Shown: positions 6,364-13,259 of the stretch, piece after piece
Layout of the letters: the number at the start of each line of letters is the position of its first letter
Position numbering within the stretch: the stretch's first letter is position 1
Origin: Phycisphaerae bacterium
Lineage (GTDB): Bacteria; Planctomycetota; Phycisphaerae; Tepidisphaerales; Tepidisphaeraceae
Direction: 5' to 3'
Assembly (NCBI GenBank): GCA_014380825.1
Contig: JACMJD010000267.1
Span: 1 to 13,259 of the forward strand
DNA: 13,259 nucleotides
Translations under genes and position numbers: made by a program
The notes under the pieces: model-generated
Seen by the model: only the letters and a program-made list of their open reading frames with translations
What the model was told of the DNA's origin: nothing
Database searches by the model: none

Positions 6364-7056
6364 ATGAAGACGATCGGCGTGCTGGGCGAAGTCGGCCCAC
6401 AAGCGACGATGGATTTCGAGCAACGATTTCACCGCGCCGCCCAGCGTCTGATTCCGCCGCATTTGAACAGCGGTTATCCGCCGATGTTCGTCTGCTATCT
6501 CCGACACCCGCCGGTGCGGGTGAGTGAGTCCGGGCCGACGATCCTGCCGATTGAAGCCAATCCGGGCGTATTCGAACGAGCCAAAGAGCTTGGCGCGGTC
6601 AGCGATTTCCTGGTGATCACGTCGAACGGCGTGCATCTGTTCAAGGACGAAATCGAGCGCGCCGCAGGCAAACCAGTCCTAAGCATGATCGACCTGACGC
6701 TCGCGGAGGTGCAGCGCCGCGGCTGGAAGCGAGTGGGTGTGCTCGGTATGGGCGAGCCGGTCGTCTACACGCGGCCGATGAGAAAGCTGGGCATCGAAAG
6801 CGAAGTGCTCGATGCCGAATCGCGCGAGCAACTGAACCGCGCGATCATCAAATTAATGGAAGGCCGCGAGTACGACGAGACGCTGGCGACGACTCGTCGA
6901 TCGATCCAGTTGCTTCGCGATCGGAACGTCGACGGCATCATTCTGGGCTGCACCGAGCTGCCCCTGCTGCTCCACGCCGACGATCTGAAAGCGGCCGATC
7001 TGCTCGATCCGCTGGATCTGCTCGCCGAAGCTGCCGTGCGTCGTGCGATCGCATGA
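6364..7056 (+). CDS. Aspartate/glutamate racemase family protein with Ser in place of first catalytic Cys
   Basis: A 230-residue PLP-independent Asp/Glu racemase superfamily protein (cytoplasmic, normal family length). The N-terminal MKTIGVLGEVGPQATMDFEQ (1-20) matches the family opening 'iGilGG.gp.at.d'. The second catalytic cysteine is present at C196 in IILGCTELPLLL. At the first catalytic position, where racemases have (P/A)CNTAH and E. coli YgeA has TNT.H, this protein has ITSNGVH, placing Ser87 at the Cys/Thr site with Asn88 and His91 conserved. Racemases lacking one thiol base may be stereospecific or use a non-amino-acid substrate; the true substrate is unknown. It is divergent from the beta-helix gene and convergent with the aminotransferase gene, whose 3' end it approaches across an inverted repeat. 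A functional pairing with the aminotransferase is possible but not demonstrated, as they are on opposite strands. Confidence 0.87.
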   Translation: MKTIGVLGEVGPQATMDFEQRFHRAAQRLIPPHLNSGYPPMFVCYLRHPPVRVSESGPTILPIEANPGVFERAKELGAVSDFLVITSNGVHLFKDEIERAAGKPVLSMIDLTLAEVQRRGWKRVGVLGMGEPVVYTRPMRKLGIESEVLDAESREQLNRAIIKLMEGREYDETLATTRRSIQLLRDRNVDGIILGCTELPLLLHADDLKAADLLDPLDLLAEAAVRRAIA

Positions 7057-7068
7057 CTGCGCGCTGAC

Positions 7069-7146
7069 TGTCATGCTGAGGCACTCCGAAGCATCTGGCC
7101 TGCTTGCTCAGTGGAGCTAGATCCTTCGGAGTACCTCAGGCTGACA
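7069..7146. repeat. Long imperfect inverted repeat overlapping the aminotransferase stop codon
   Basis: The left arm (7069-7096, beginning tgtcatgctgaggcactccg) and right arm (7119-7146, ending tacctcaggctgaca) are 28 bases each, complementary at 24 of 28, with a 22-base spacer. It lies between two convergent genes. The right arm covers the TGA stop (7138-7136) and the last codons of the reverse-strand aminotransferase, so the end of that reading frame is encoded by the repeat. It could form a transcript-end hairpin for both genes or be a dispersed element. Confidence 0.85.
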
Positions 7147-8320
7147 GTGGAGCGTGCTTCAGTTTCAGCAACCGCTCCCCCGCCGCATGCAGCGTCTCTT
7201 CCTTCTTCGCCCACATGAAGCGGACCTTTCGCCGGCCGTCTTCGCGCGGGGAGTAGAAACTGCTGCCCGGCACACCCGCCACGCCGATGGTTTCTACCAG
7301 CCGGCGGACGAAGGCGGTGTCGTCTTCGTCGGCGCGGGCGAGATTCGACACGTCCGTCATCACGTAGTACGCCCCGCGAGGTTCGCTGAAGATGAAGCCG
7401 GCATCGTGCAGGTATTTCAGCAGGACCGATCGGCGCGATCGATAATCGGCGCGGAGCTTTTCGTAGTATGAATCCGGCAGCGCCAGCGCCGCCGCCCCGG
7501 CGATCTGAAGCGGATGCGGCGCACCCACCGTCAGAAAATCATGTACGCGGCGGATGCCGTTCGTGATCTCTTCCGGCGCGATCACATAACCCAGCCGCCA
7601 GCCGGTGACGCTGAAAGTTTTGCTCAGGCCGCTGATGGTGATCGTGCGATCTTGCATCCCATCCAGCGTGGCGATGCTGATGTGAGGGAGGTCGTCGTAG
7701 ATGATGTGCTCGTAGATCTCATCCGTGATCGCCAGCGCGTTGTGCTTGATGCACAGGCCGGCGATGAACTGAAGCTCATCGCGCGTGAACACTTTGCCGG
7801 TTGGATTGTTCGGCGTGTTGATGATGATCGCGCGCGTTTTGTCGCCAAATGCCCGCGAAAGCTCATCGCGGTCGAACTGCCAGTCGCGATCCGCGTGTTG
7901 ATAGAGCTTCACCCACACGGGCTTGGCGCCGCTGAGCAATCCGTCCGGACCGTAGTTTTCGTAGAAGGGTTGGAAGACGATCACTTCATCGCCCGCGTTC
8001 ACCGTGGCGAGCATGGCGGCCATCATGCATTCGGTGGCGCCGCAGCAGACGGTGATGTGTTTTTCGGGATCGACCCAATCGAGCCGATTGAAGCGTTTCG
8101 CTTTGTGCGCGATGGCGGTGCGCAGCAGCGGATTGCCCCAGGTGATCGCGTACTGGTTGTGGCCGTCCTGGATCGCGCGACACGCGGCGTCTTTGATTTC
8201 CTGCGGCGTCTCGAAATCCGGCATCCCCTGCGCCAGATTGATCGCGTTGTGACGATTGGCCAGGCGAGTCATCTCGCGAATGACTGACTCGCTGAAATAG
8301 GTGACGCGCTGGGCGAGCAT
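7136..8320 (-). CDS. PLP-dependent class I/II aminotransferase (YbdL/kynurenine aminotransferase-like)
   Basis: A 394-residue fold-type I aminotransferase that moves an amino group between an amino acid and a 2-oxo acid using PLP. Landmarks in order are INLAQGMPDFETP (27-39), NTPNNPTGK (168-176) contacting the cofactor, DEIYEHIIYD (200-209) with D200 pairing the PLP ring nitrogen, and SGLSKTFSVTGWRLGY (230-245) with K234 as the Schiff-base lysine. A C-terminal VRFMWAKKEETLHAAGERL carries the carboxylate-binding Arg. The AKKE.TL.AA.ERL ending and overall layout recall E. coli YbdL (methionine/kynurenine aminotransferase group), so an aromatic or sulphur amino acid is the best guess; it is not a BCAT (class IV). 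The start ATG at 8320 fits the family N terminus, but no clear ribosome site is seen. It begins 36 bases after the stop of the large gene upstream on the same strand, so co-transcription is possible. Confidence 0.92.
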   Translation of the reverse strand: MLAQRVTYFSESVIREMTRLANRHNAINLAQGMPDFETPQEIKDAACRAIQDGHNQYAITWGNPLLRTAIAHKAKRFNRLDWVDPEKHITVCCGATECMMAAMLATVNAGDEVIVFQPFYENYGPDGLLSGAKPVWVKLYQHADRDWQFDRDELSRAFGDKTRAIIINTPNNPTGKVFTRDELQFIAGLCIKHNALAITDEIYEHIIYDDLPHISIATLDGMQDRTITISGLSKTFSVTGWRLGYVIAPEEITNGIRRVHDFLTVGAPHPLQIAGAAALALPDSYYEKLRADYRSRRSVLLKYLHDAGFIFSEPRGAYYVMTDVSNLARADEDDTAFVRRLVETIGVAGVPGSSFYSPREDGRRKVRFMWAKKEETLHAAGERLLKLKHAPLSA

Positions 8321-8321
8321 T

Positions 8322-8356
8322 CGAATCGAAAAACTAACGCAACGCGCCGCGATTCG
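8322..8356. repeat. Small inverted repeat between the two reverse-strand genes
   Basis: cgaatcg (8322-8328) and cgattcg (8350-8356) are perfect 7-bp arms with a 21-base spacer. They fill the 36-base gap between the C25-like gene and the aminotransferase gene exactly, ending next to each coding boundary. It is short and may be chance. Confidence 0.3.
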
Positions 8357-10669
8357 CTACAGACCGAGATCATCCAGCGGATCGGCCTGTAGCCCGGCCC
8401 CTGATCCAAACGTGGAACCGATCGCCGATCCGGCGGAGAAGATTGCATTGGCCTTAGTTATCGTTGCGGGTAATGGCGTTCGCGCTGCACTTGGCGAAGC
8501 CGGCGCTCTGGGCTCAAGCCCATCGCCGTCGTTGATGGTCTGGCTTTGCACGGTCTGGCCCCAACTGGCGTTCTCGAACTTTCCGCTGGGCGTCGTCTGC
8601 ATCTTGATCGCGCGAACCATGTACGTGAACTTCTTGTACGTGCGGATCGGCGTCGGGTCTGTAAACGACATCGACGTGTTGGCGCCGGCGGTGGGAATGG
8701 CGGTGGAATTGATCCGATAGAACGGACCGTCGGCGCTCTCCGCGCGATATATGTGGAACCCGGTGATGCTCGCATCGCTGGGCGTGCTCCACGAGACAGA
8801 ATTAATGTTGGCGCTTCTGAAACTGGTGAGATTCGTCACCGGCGCCACGATCGACATGGTGAGCGTGGGATCGCCCATCAGTCCCATGTGCGTGCCGCTC
8901 GCGCCGCTTGACGCCGGCGAATACGGGCCGCTCAGCGTGTTGTTCTGCGACATCATCATCCCCTGCCCGATCGTTTCATCCAGGCCCATCGTGTGGATGA
9001 AGACGTTGGGCGTGCCCGCCCAGAGACTGACCAGCGACGTTCCGTTGGCGGCGATCATCTCGCGGAGCAGGTTGGTCGGCTTGTTCCAATCGCCGAACCA
9101 GCTCCCGGACATGAGGTTGAACACGCTATACACGTACGCATCGGGCGAATGAAGCTGCGACGTGCCCAGAACACCCACGGCATATTCAGTGGATCCGGGA
9201 CCGATGCCAGCGGCAAAGAGATTCGATGTGTCAAAGAGCGTGGTTTGGAAATCGGCTGACCGTGTTTCCAGTGCGCCGACCAGTGGGGCGAAGTTTCTCC
9301 AGCCATTCTCCGCGGCACCGCCTCCGAGGTGATCGTCCTCAATTGCGGTCTTTGACGCTATCCAGGCGCGCGTTCGCCATTGGTGGTTCCTGTCCAGGTA
9401 GCGACGAAGCAGAGCCGATTCCGATTCGTCCACGGTCGCGGGAAGCGGGTTGAAGCTGTACCGCATGCCATCCAGATTTGCGAAGTCGATTCGCCCGACC
9501 GGCACCGTGACCGCGCCGGGCAGATTATTCTGATCGAACTTTCCGTCGAGCGGCAGATTGTTGTTGTCCAGATGCGTGAGGTTGAGTGCGGTCGCGATAT
9601 CGGTCCATCCGGTCGGTCCGCCGGGTATGCCGATTCCCACGCCGTAGTATCCGTCGGCCGGCCAGGCGCCGTTGTGGTCGGTGTGTCCGTCCCACGCGGT
9701 GGTTCCGGAATATGGAACCGGCACGTGGCCGATGAGCACGATGCTCTTGAGCGGCGCGGTCTGCGCCAGCGCCGCCGCTTGGATCTGTGCACGAACGGTG
9801 ACCGCCAGCCGCGGGTCGCCATTGTCGCGCGCAACTGTGATTTGCTGAACGGTCCAGCCGTCCGAGAGCAGATCGCGCCGGTATCGCGTGAGCTCGGCGG
9901 ATATCGCGCTGGCGCGGGTTTGATCGACGACCAGCAGCACGCGGCCGCGCGATTCAGTGAGCGCGACGCGATTGCCCGCGTAAACATATCCGAACGCGGT
10001 GCCGTCCAGCGGGCCATAGAAATTGTGCGTGATCCGTTCGACCTGATATTCAAACGCCTGTCCCTGCGGAACGGTTTCCGCCCATCCGACGTTGTTCGCA
10101 GCCAGCGGCTCGGGTGTCATCAGCGTCCAGGTGGTGGCTGTCCGCGCCTTGCGATACACATTGTATGAAACCGCGTCCGGATGGTACGGCCATTTGAGGT
10201 GAATCGTGTCGCTGTAGACGGTCGCGGTCACCTGCACCACACGATCGAACGGCGTCACCGGCGACGCGCTGGCCGACGGCAACGACACGCTCGGGCCGTT
10301 CACCGCGCTGACGCGATAGTAAAGCTTCTGGCCCGCATCGAGCACGTGCGCCGCGGAGGAGCTATTGGCCACCAGATCGGCGCCAATGACGTTCCAGGAA
10401 AATCCGTTGTCGCTCGAATACTCGACGCGATAGCCGGCTTCGGTGGTGTTGGTATCGGTCCAACTGAGGTGCGCGCGGGTGGTGCCGCCATCCGGCGCTT
10501 CTCGATAACCGATGCTGACGGCGAGGTTCGTCGGCGCGTTCAGATCGATGGCGGAAACGGAACCGCTAAGCATCTGCCGCGCTTCGAGTGAATCGAAGAT
10601 GGCGCGACCGAGTCGTCGATTTGAAGTTCGATTGACAGACCGTATTGCCCGAAGCTTGAATCGATGCAT
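8357..10669 (-). CDS. Large exported cysteine-free protein with Fn3-like domains and a gingipain (C25)-like core
   Basis: A 770-residue predicted extracellular protein. The N terminus is basic, followed by FDSLEARQMLSG (25-36), the LEPR-XLL-type motif. Residues about 44-138 and 140-225 look like fibronectin-III-type domains (AHLSWTDTNTTEAGYRVEYSSD; IHLKWPYHPDAVSYNVYRK). Residues about 240-605 resemble the caspase-like core of peptidase family C25: RGRVLLVVDQ, SIVLIGHVPVPY (309-320), AWPADGYYGVG (335-345), VTVPVGRIDF (387-396), then VFNLMSGSWFGDWN (516-529) and HMGLMGDPTL (594-603), the last like the 'LLGDP' ending of C25 domains. A third Fn3-like domain follows (611-707), then a Ser/Ala/Pro-rich tail. 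There is no cysteine anywhere, so a Cys-protease mechanism is impossible; where C25 has its Cys this protein has an SGS segment. The role is probably binding, structural or a non-Cys enzyme. No dockerin or PEP-CTERM tail is present. Confidence 0.85.
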   Translation of the reverse strand: MHRFKLRAIRSVNRTSNRRLGRAIFDSLEARQMLSGSVSAIDLNAPTNLAVSIGYREAPDGGTTRAHLSWTDTNTTEAGYRVEYSSDNGFSWNVIGADLVANSSSAAHVLDAGQKLYYRVSAVNGPSVSLPSASASPVTPFDRVVQVTATVYSDTIHLKWPYHPDAVSYNVYRKARTATTWTLMTPEPLAANNVGWAETVPQGQAFEYQVERITHNFYGPLDGTAFGYVYAGNRVALTESRGRVLLVVDQTRASAISAELTRYRRDLLSDGWTVQQITVARDNGDPRLAVTVRAQIQAAALAQTAPLKSIVLIGHVPVPYSGTTAWDGHTDHNGAWPADGYYGVGIGIPGGPTGWTDIATALNLTHLDNNNLPLDGKFDQNNLPGAVTVPVGRIDFANLDGMRYSFNPLPATVDESESALLRRYLDRNHQWRTRAWIASKTAIEDDHLGGGAAENGWRNFAPLVGALETRSADFQTTLFDTSNLFAAGIGPGSTEYAVGVLGTSQLHSPDAYVYSVFNLMSGSWFGDWNKPTNLLREMIAANGTSLVSLWAGTPNVFIHTMGLDETIGQGMMMSQNNTLSGPYSPASSGASGTHMGLMGDPTLTMSIVAPVTNLTSFRSANINSVSWSTPSDASITGFHIYRAESADGPFYRINSTAIPTAGANTSMSFTDPTPIRTYKKFTYMVRAIKMQTTPSGKFENASWGQTVQSQTINDGDGLEPRAPASPSAARTPLPATITKANAIFSAGSAIGSTFGSGAGLQADPLDDLGL

Positions 10670-11073
10670 CTCGACCGCAGCCCTTCAGACCCCGTGATTG
10701 ACTACAGAAGGCTCACGCCGTCTCACCCAGGCGGCGCGGTGCGTTTGCTCAACGGTTTGTAAATATTGGAGGAAGCCGAGCCGAACCGAACTCTGCGTGC
10801 ACAACCGATTGCGCCGCACCCGGCATGAGGCGGCGTTACATTCTCCCAAATGCGCCGCCCGTCGAATCTCCGTGAACAAATCTAACAGAAACACATACCG
10901 ACACAAAATTCAAACTCAACCCGCAACTCATTACGCCGTCGGTCGCGTGGAAGTTTGGTGAATCTGTCGACTCTCACCTCTTGCTCATTCTCGAATGCGA
11001 GGTCCATTACCATTTGTTCGTACGAGACAATCACGAATTGCGTTCTTGTTCGGCTCGGTTAATTTCGTCGTCT
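10670..11073. promoter_or_regulatory. Divergent intergenic region, less GC-rich than the genes
   Basis: About 400 bases separate the divergently transcribed C25-like gene and the DegT-family gene, so both promoters should be here. The middle and right part is visibly richer in A/T than the flanking genes. I found no promoter with two good boxes on either strand. A dyad, ttgt-tcgtacga-g-acaa, lies at 11014-11030. The reading frames here are Arg/Cys-rich and shadow-like and are not called. On the reverse strand AAGGG precedes the C25-like ATG at a long spacing. Confidence 0.5.
11014..11030. promoter_or_regulatory. Dyad-symmetric possible operator upstream of the DegT-family gene
   Basis: The perfect 8-bp palindrome tcgtacga (11018-11025) is flanked by TTGT on the left and, one base out of register, ACAA on the right. 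It ends about 43 bases before ATG 11074. The size and position suit a dimeric regulator, but no partner is known and chance is possible. Confidence 0.3.
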
Positions 11074-12180
11074 ATGCAAGTGAAACTGCTTGATCTTCAG
11101 GCCCAATATCTGCCGATTCGCAACGAAATCCGCCGGGCGATCGACGAAGTCTGCGATCAGCAGGCGCTGATTCTTGGCCCGCACGTGGAGAAGTTTGAGA
11201 AGTCCTTGGCGGAGTATTGTGGGACCAAACACGCGATCGGCGTGTCGAGCGGGACCGACGCCCTGCTCTGCGCGCTGATGGGCATCGGGATCAAGCCAGG
11301 CGATGAAGTCATCTGCCCCAGCTTCACATTTTTTGCTACGGGCGGATCGATCGCGCGGCTCGGGGCCAAGCCGGTGTTCGTCGACATCGACCCGACATCG
11401 TTCAACATCGACCCGGCGTTGATCGAAAAGGCGATCACGAAAAACACCCGCGCGATCATGCCCGTCCACCTGTTCGGGCAAGCGGCCAACATGGATGCGA
11501 TCAACCAGGTGGCCGGGGAGCGCGATCTGATCGTCATGGAAGATGCCGCCCAGGCGATCGGCGCGAAACGAAATGAGAAACGCACGTGCTCGTTGTCTTT
11601 CGCAGGCTGTCTCAGTTTCTATCCGACAAAGAACCTCGGCGCGTTCGGTGACGCCGGCGCGATCTGCACGAACGACGACAAGTTCGCCGCAACCTGCCGC
11701 AAGCTGCGCGTGCATGGCAGCGGGCACACTTATTATCACGAGATGATCGGCGGCATGTTCCGCCTGGCCGCGATCCAGGCGGCGGTGCTGTCGGTGAAGC
11801 TGAAGTATCTCGAAACCTGGCACGAGGCCCGGCGTCGCAATGCCGCGCTGTACGATGAGCTGTTCGCCGGCAGCAAAGTCATCACGCCAAAGATCGACCC
11901 GGCCAACTGGAGTATCTACAACCAATACGTCATCCGCCTCCCCGGCGGGAAGCGCGACGCAGTGAAGCAGCACCTCCAGGAGCGCGGCATCGGCTCGGCC
12001 ATCTACTATCCGCTGTCGCTTCACGAGCAAACGTGTTTCAAGGATCTTGGTTACCGCAAAGGCGAGTTACCCGAATCGGAGCGCGCGTGTCGCGAGGTGC
12101 TGGCGCTGCCGGTGTATCCGGAACTCGAAGAGCAACAGGTCCGTTACGTTGCCCAGGAAGTCCTCGCTGCCAATCGATAA
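11074..12180 (+). CDS. DegT/DnrJ/EryC1/StrS family aminotransferase (nucleotide-sugar aminotransferase, WbpE-like)
   Basis: A 368-residue PLP enzyme that aminates a keto-sugar nucleotide, usually for O-antigen, capsule or glycan synthesis in the cytoplasm. It begins with the family N terminus VKLLDLQAQYLPIRNEI. SSGTDALLCAL (58-68) binds the PLP phosphate. ICPSFTFFATGGSIARLGAKPVFVDIDP (80-107) and the MPVHLFGQAANM stretch are typical of WbpE/QdtB-like sugar aminotransferases. MEDAAQAIGAK has D157 and Q160, and SFYPTKNLGAFGDAG carries the catalytic K186. HGSGHTYYHEMIGGMFRLAAIQAA and the C-terminal IGSAIYYPLSLHEQTCF (acceptor-sugar loop) are also present. The ATG at 11074 fits family starts. The frame is open upstream to 10981, but those 31 residues do not match the family. 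There is no clear Shine-Dalgarno sequence. No other glycan gene is adjacent, so the exact sugar is unknown. Confidence 0.92.
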   Translation: MQVKLLDLQAQYLPIRNEIRRAIDEVCDQQALILGPHVEKFEKSLAEYCGTKHAIGVSSGTDALLCALMGIGIKPGDEVICPSFTFFATGGSIARLGAKPVFVDIDPTSFNIDPALIEKAITKNTRAIMPVHLFGQAANMDAINQVAGERDLIVMEDAAQAIGAKRNEKRTCSLSFAGCLSFYPTKNLGAFGDAGAICTNDDKFAATCRKLRVHGSGHTYYHEMIGGMFRLAAIQAAVLSVKLKYLETWHEARRRNAALYDELFAGSKVITPKIDPANWSIYNQYVIRLPGGKRDAVKQHLQERGIGSAIYYPLSLHEQTCFKDLGYRKGELPESERACREVLALPVYPELEEQQVRYVAQEVLAANR

Positions 12181-12402
12181 CTCTGCGCCGAGAGATTTCT
12201 AAATAATTCCCGCATTTCCGTTGAATCGATTTTCGCCGGCGGCTATTCTCATCGTCCGCTCATGAGAGAGGGCTATTTCTCCTGAGTGTTCTGCACATGC
12301 TGTCGGTCGCCTCATGCGCACCCCGTCAGGGTGATTTCGCGCTCAGGTCAGGCCGCGCACGTGCATCCAGGGGCATACACGTCGACCTGCGAGGGCACGT
12401 CA
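12181..12402. promoter_or_regulatory. Intergenic region with promoter and long leader of the last gene
   Basis: These 222 bases hold a promoter-like pair at 12221-12249, then a leader of about 146 bases with several short complementary segments: ctcatgagag/ttctcctgag (12259-12268/12277-12286, 8 of 10), caccc/gggtg (12319-12323/12329-12333), caggtc/gacctg (12344-12349/12384-12389) and, nested inside the last pair, acgtg/cacgt (12359-12363/12378-12382). A GAGGG ribosome site (12391-12395) follows directly. No known riboswitch consensus was recognised. Confidence 0.45.
12221..12249 (+). promoter_or_regulatory. Probable sigma70-type promoter of the beta-propeller-like gene
   Basis: TTGAAT (12221-12226) and TATTCT (12244-12249) are spaced by exactly 17 bases, each matching 4 of 6 consensus positions. 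Transcription would start near 12256, leaving about 146 bases of leader. The -10 box is identical to that proposed for the CAP gene. Confidence 0.5.
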
Positions 12403-13259
12403 ATGAATCTTTCGCTGCGAGCTTCGGTCATTCCGATCATTGGTACGATCGTCGTCACATTCACAAGCCATGCGACGGCGCAGTTTCTGATGATGCCGGA
12501 TTCGACGAACAACCGCATGGTTCTCTTCGACCCCGTCAACGGTGCGCTGCTGAACAGTAATTACTTCGCGTTGACCGCCGGCGCTACGCCGGTTCATGGC
12601 ATGCAGGTCGGCAACGAGATCTGGGTATCGGAACAGCTTGGCGACCGCGTCGCGCGGTACGACTTGGCCGGCACCTTTCTCAGCCAGATCGGCGGCGGAC
12701 CAACCGGCGGGCTGGACAATGTGCGCGGCATGGAACAGGTCGGCAGCACGATCTACGTGACCAACGGAGGAACCGCCAACACTGCACCGAGTGCCAATTC
12801 TGTCGTCATGTTCGGCACCGCAGGCAACAACCTCGGCTTCTTCAGCACCGCCGCCATGGCGCCCAGTCCGTTCGGCGCGCTGGACCATCAGGGAGACCTG
12901 CTGGTCTCTGCCGGCTCCGCGAACAATGATGTGCATCGGTTCAAATTAGACGGCTCGCCGGTGGGCTTGTTCCATAATTCGGCATCGCTCAACTTCGGCG
13001 AACAATTGGACCACGCCCTCAACGGCGATGTGCTCGTTGCCGGATTCTCGTCGAACAATGTCGTGCGTCTGGATCCCAACACGGGAGCATTGATCAGCTC
13101 GTTCGCCGCCTCGGGGGCACGCGGCGTGCATCAGCTCGGTAATGGCAACATCATGTGGACCAGCGGCGCCGGCGCGTTCGTGTTCGACGTGACCAGCCAG
13201 CAAAGCACCCTGATCTATCAGGGCAGCGGCCGATATGTCGACGTGCTCAACGTCCCGGA
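12403..13259 (+). CDS. Exported beta-propeller-like protein (3' end outside the window)
   Basis: The reading frame opens at ATG 12403 and stays open for 285 codons to the window edge, so this is the N-terminal part of a longer protein. GAGGG (12391-12395) sits 7 bases before the ATG. The first 26 residues (MNLSLRASVIPIIGTIVVTF then TSHATA) form a signal peptide with a likely cleavage site at ATA|Q. The mature part has repeated short beta-propeller-like blades with alternating 'VGN.IWVSEQLGDRVARYDLAG', 'VGSTIYVTNGG', 'GDLLVSAGSANNDVHRFKLDG' and 'GDVLVAGFSSNNVVRLDPNTG' units, as in NHL/YVTN/PQQ-like propellers. I infer a secreted binding or structural protein. Many planctomycete proteins of this type end in a PEP-CTERM anchor, which would lie beyond the window. 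No enzyme function can be assigned. Confidence 0.85.
   Translation, partial: MNLSLRASVIPIIGTIVVTFTSHATAQFLMMPDSTNNRMVLFDPVNGALLNSNYFALTAGATPVHGMQVGNEIWVSEQLGDRVARYDLAGTFLSQIGGGPTGGLDNVRGMEQVGSTIYVTNGGTANTAPSANSVVMFGTAGNNLGFFSTAAMAPSPFGALDHQGDLLVSAGSANNDVHRFKLDGSPVGLFHNSASLNFGEQLDHALNGDVLVAGFSSNNVVRLDPNTGALISSFAASGARGVHQLGNGNIMWTSGAGAFVFDVTSQQSTLIYQGSGRYVDVLNVP

Noticed and set aside
5600..6367. Forward-strand 255-residue frame opposite the beta-helix gene
   Set aside because: There is no recognisable domain and the sequence is Ala/Arg/Asp-rich. The reverse strand has a signal peptide and beta-helix rungs.
7514..8287. Forward-strand 257-residue frame opposite the aminotransferase
   Set aside because: It is an antisense shadow: the reverse strand has every class I aminotransferase motif, while this frame has none.
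9380..10168. Forward-strand 262-residue frame opposite the C25-like gene
   Set aside because: Its composition is Arg/Val/Asp-rich without motifs, and the opposite strand carries the coherent Fn3/C25-like protein.
10685..10961. Two overlapping small frames (10698-10961 forward, 10685-10906 reverse) in the divergent region
   Set aside because: They are Arg/Cys/Thr-rich with no ribosome site or motif, and they lie where promoters are expected.
10981..11073. N-terminal extension of the DegT-family protein by 31 residues
   Set aside because: The extra residues do not resemble the family, whose N terminus begins at VKLLDLQAQY; the region is intergenic in composition.
11059..12030. Reverse-strand 323-residue frame opposite the DegT-family gene
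   Set aside because: It is an antisense shadow of a well-defined PLP enzyme.
12297..12560. 87-residue forward frame starting in the leader of the last gene
   Set aside because: It overlaps the propeller gene in another frame, lacks motifs and contains the proposed RNA structures. The 12403 frame has a signal peptide and a ribosome site.

Overview
The window looks like GC-rich chromosomal DNA from a planctomycete, possibly a Phycisphaerae/Tepidisphaerales-type lineage. The strongest clue is that two secreted proteins begin with the planctomycete-type 'LE(P/A)RQ(L/M)L' N-terminal motif (LEPR-XLL type). Weak Shine-Dalgarno sequences and intergenic inverted repeats are consistent with this. The class-level assignment is inference. 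No tRNA, rRNA, CRISPR array, insertion sequence or phage gene was seen.

Layout. (1) 58-3458, + strand: a three-gene acyl-CoA cluster consisting of an acyl-CoA carboxylase carboxyltransferase subunit (methylcrotonyl-CoA carboxylase beta-like), an HMG-CoA-lyase family protein and an enoyl-CoA hydratase family protein close to bacterial LiuC. This is the core of leucine/isovalerate catabolism (liu). The biotin subunit and isovaleryl-CoA dehydrogenase are not in the window. Two of the three enzymes depart from textbook active sites: the lyase has Asn where HMG-CoA lyases have their catalytic Cys, and the hydratase has Gly where crotonases have the first catalytic Glu. (2) 3459-3857: intergenic, with a possible small reverse-strand gene and a good promoter. 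(3) 3858-5036, +: exported CAP/SCP-domain protein with a C-terminal SdrD-B-like Ca-binding domain. (4) 5123-6319, -: exported parallel beta-helix protein, convergent with (3) across a strong inverted repeat. (5) 6364-7056, +: Asp/Glu racemase family protein with Ser in place of the first catalytic Cys. (6) 7136-8320, -: class I aminotransferase (YbdL/kynurenine aminotransferase-like). (7) 8357-10669, -: 770-residue cysteine-free exported protein with Fn3-like domains around a gingipain (C25)-like core. (8) 10670-11073: divergent regulatory region. (9) 11074-12180, +: DegT/DnrJ/EryC1/StrS nucleotide-sugar aminotransferase. (10) 12403-end, +: 5' part of an exported beta-propeller-like protein with a recognisable promoter and a long, foldable leader.

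How it fits together: genes 1-3 probably act in one acyl-CoA degradation route. The rest are mostly single transcription units mixing cell-envelope or extracellular proteins with amino-acid and sugar enzymes. No convincing new multi-gene system is visible. The most interesting items are the active-site substitutions, the cysteine-free C25-like protein and three sequence-unrelated intergenic inverted repeats, one of which supplies the stop codon of a gene.
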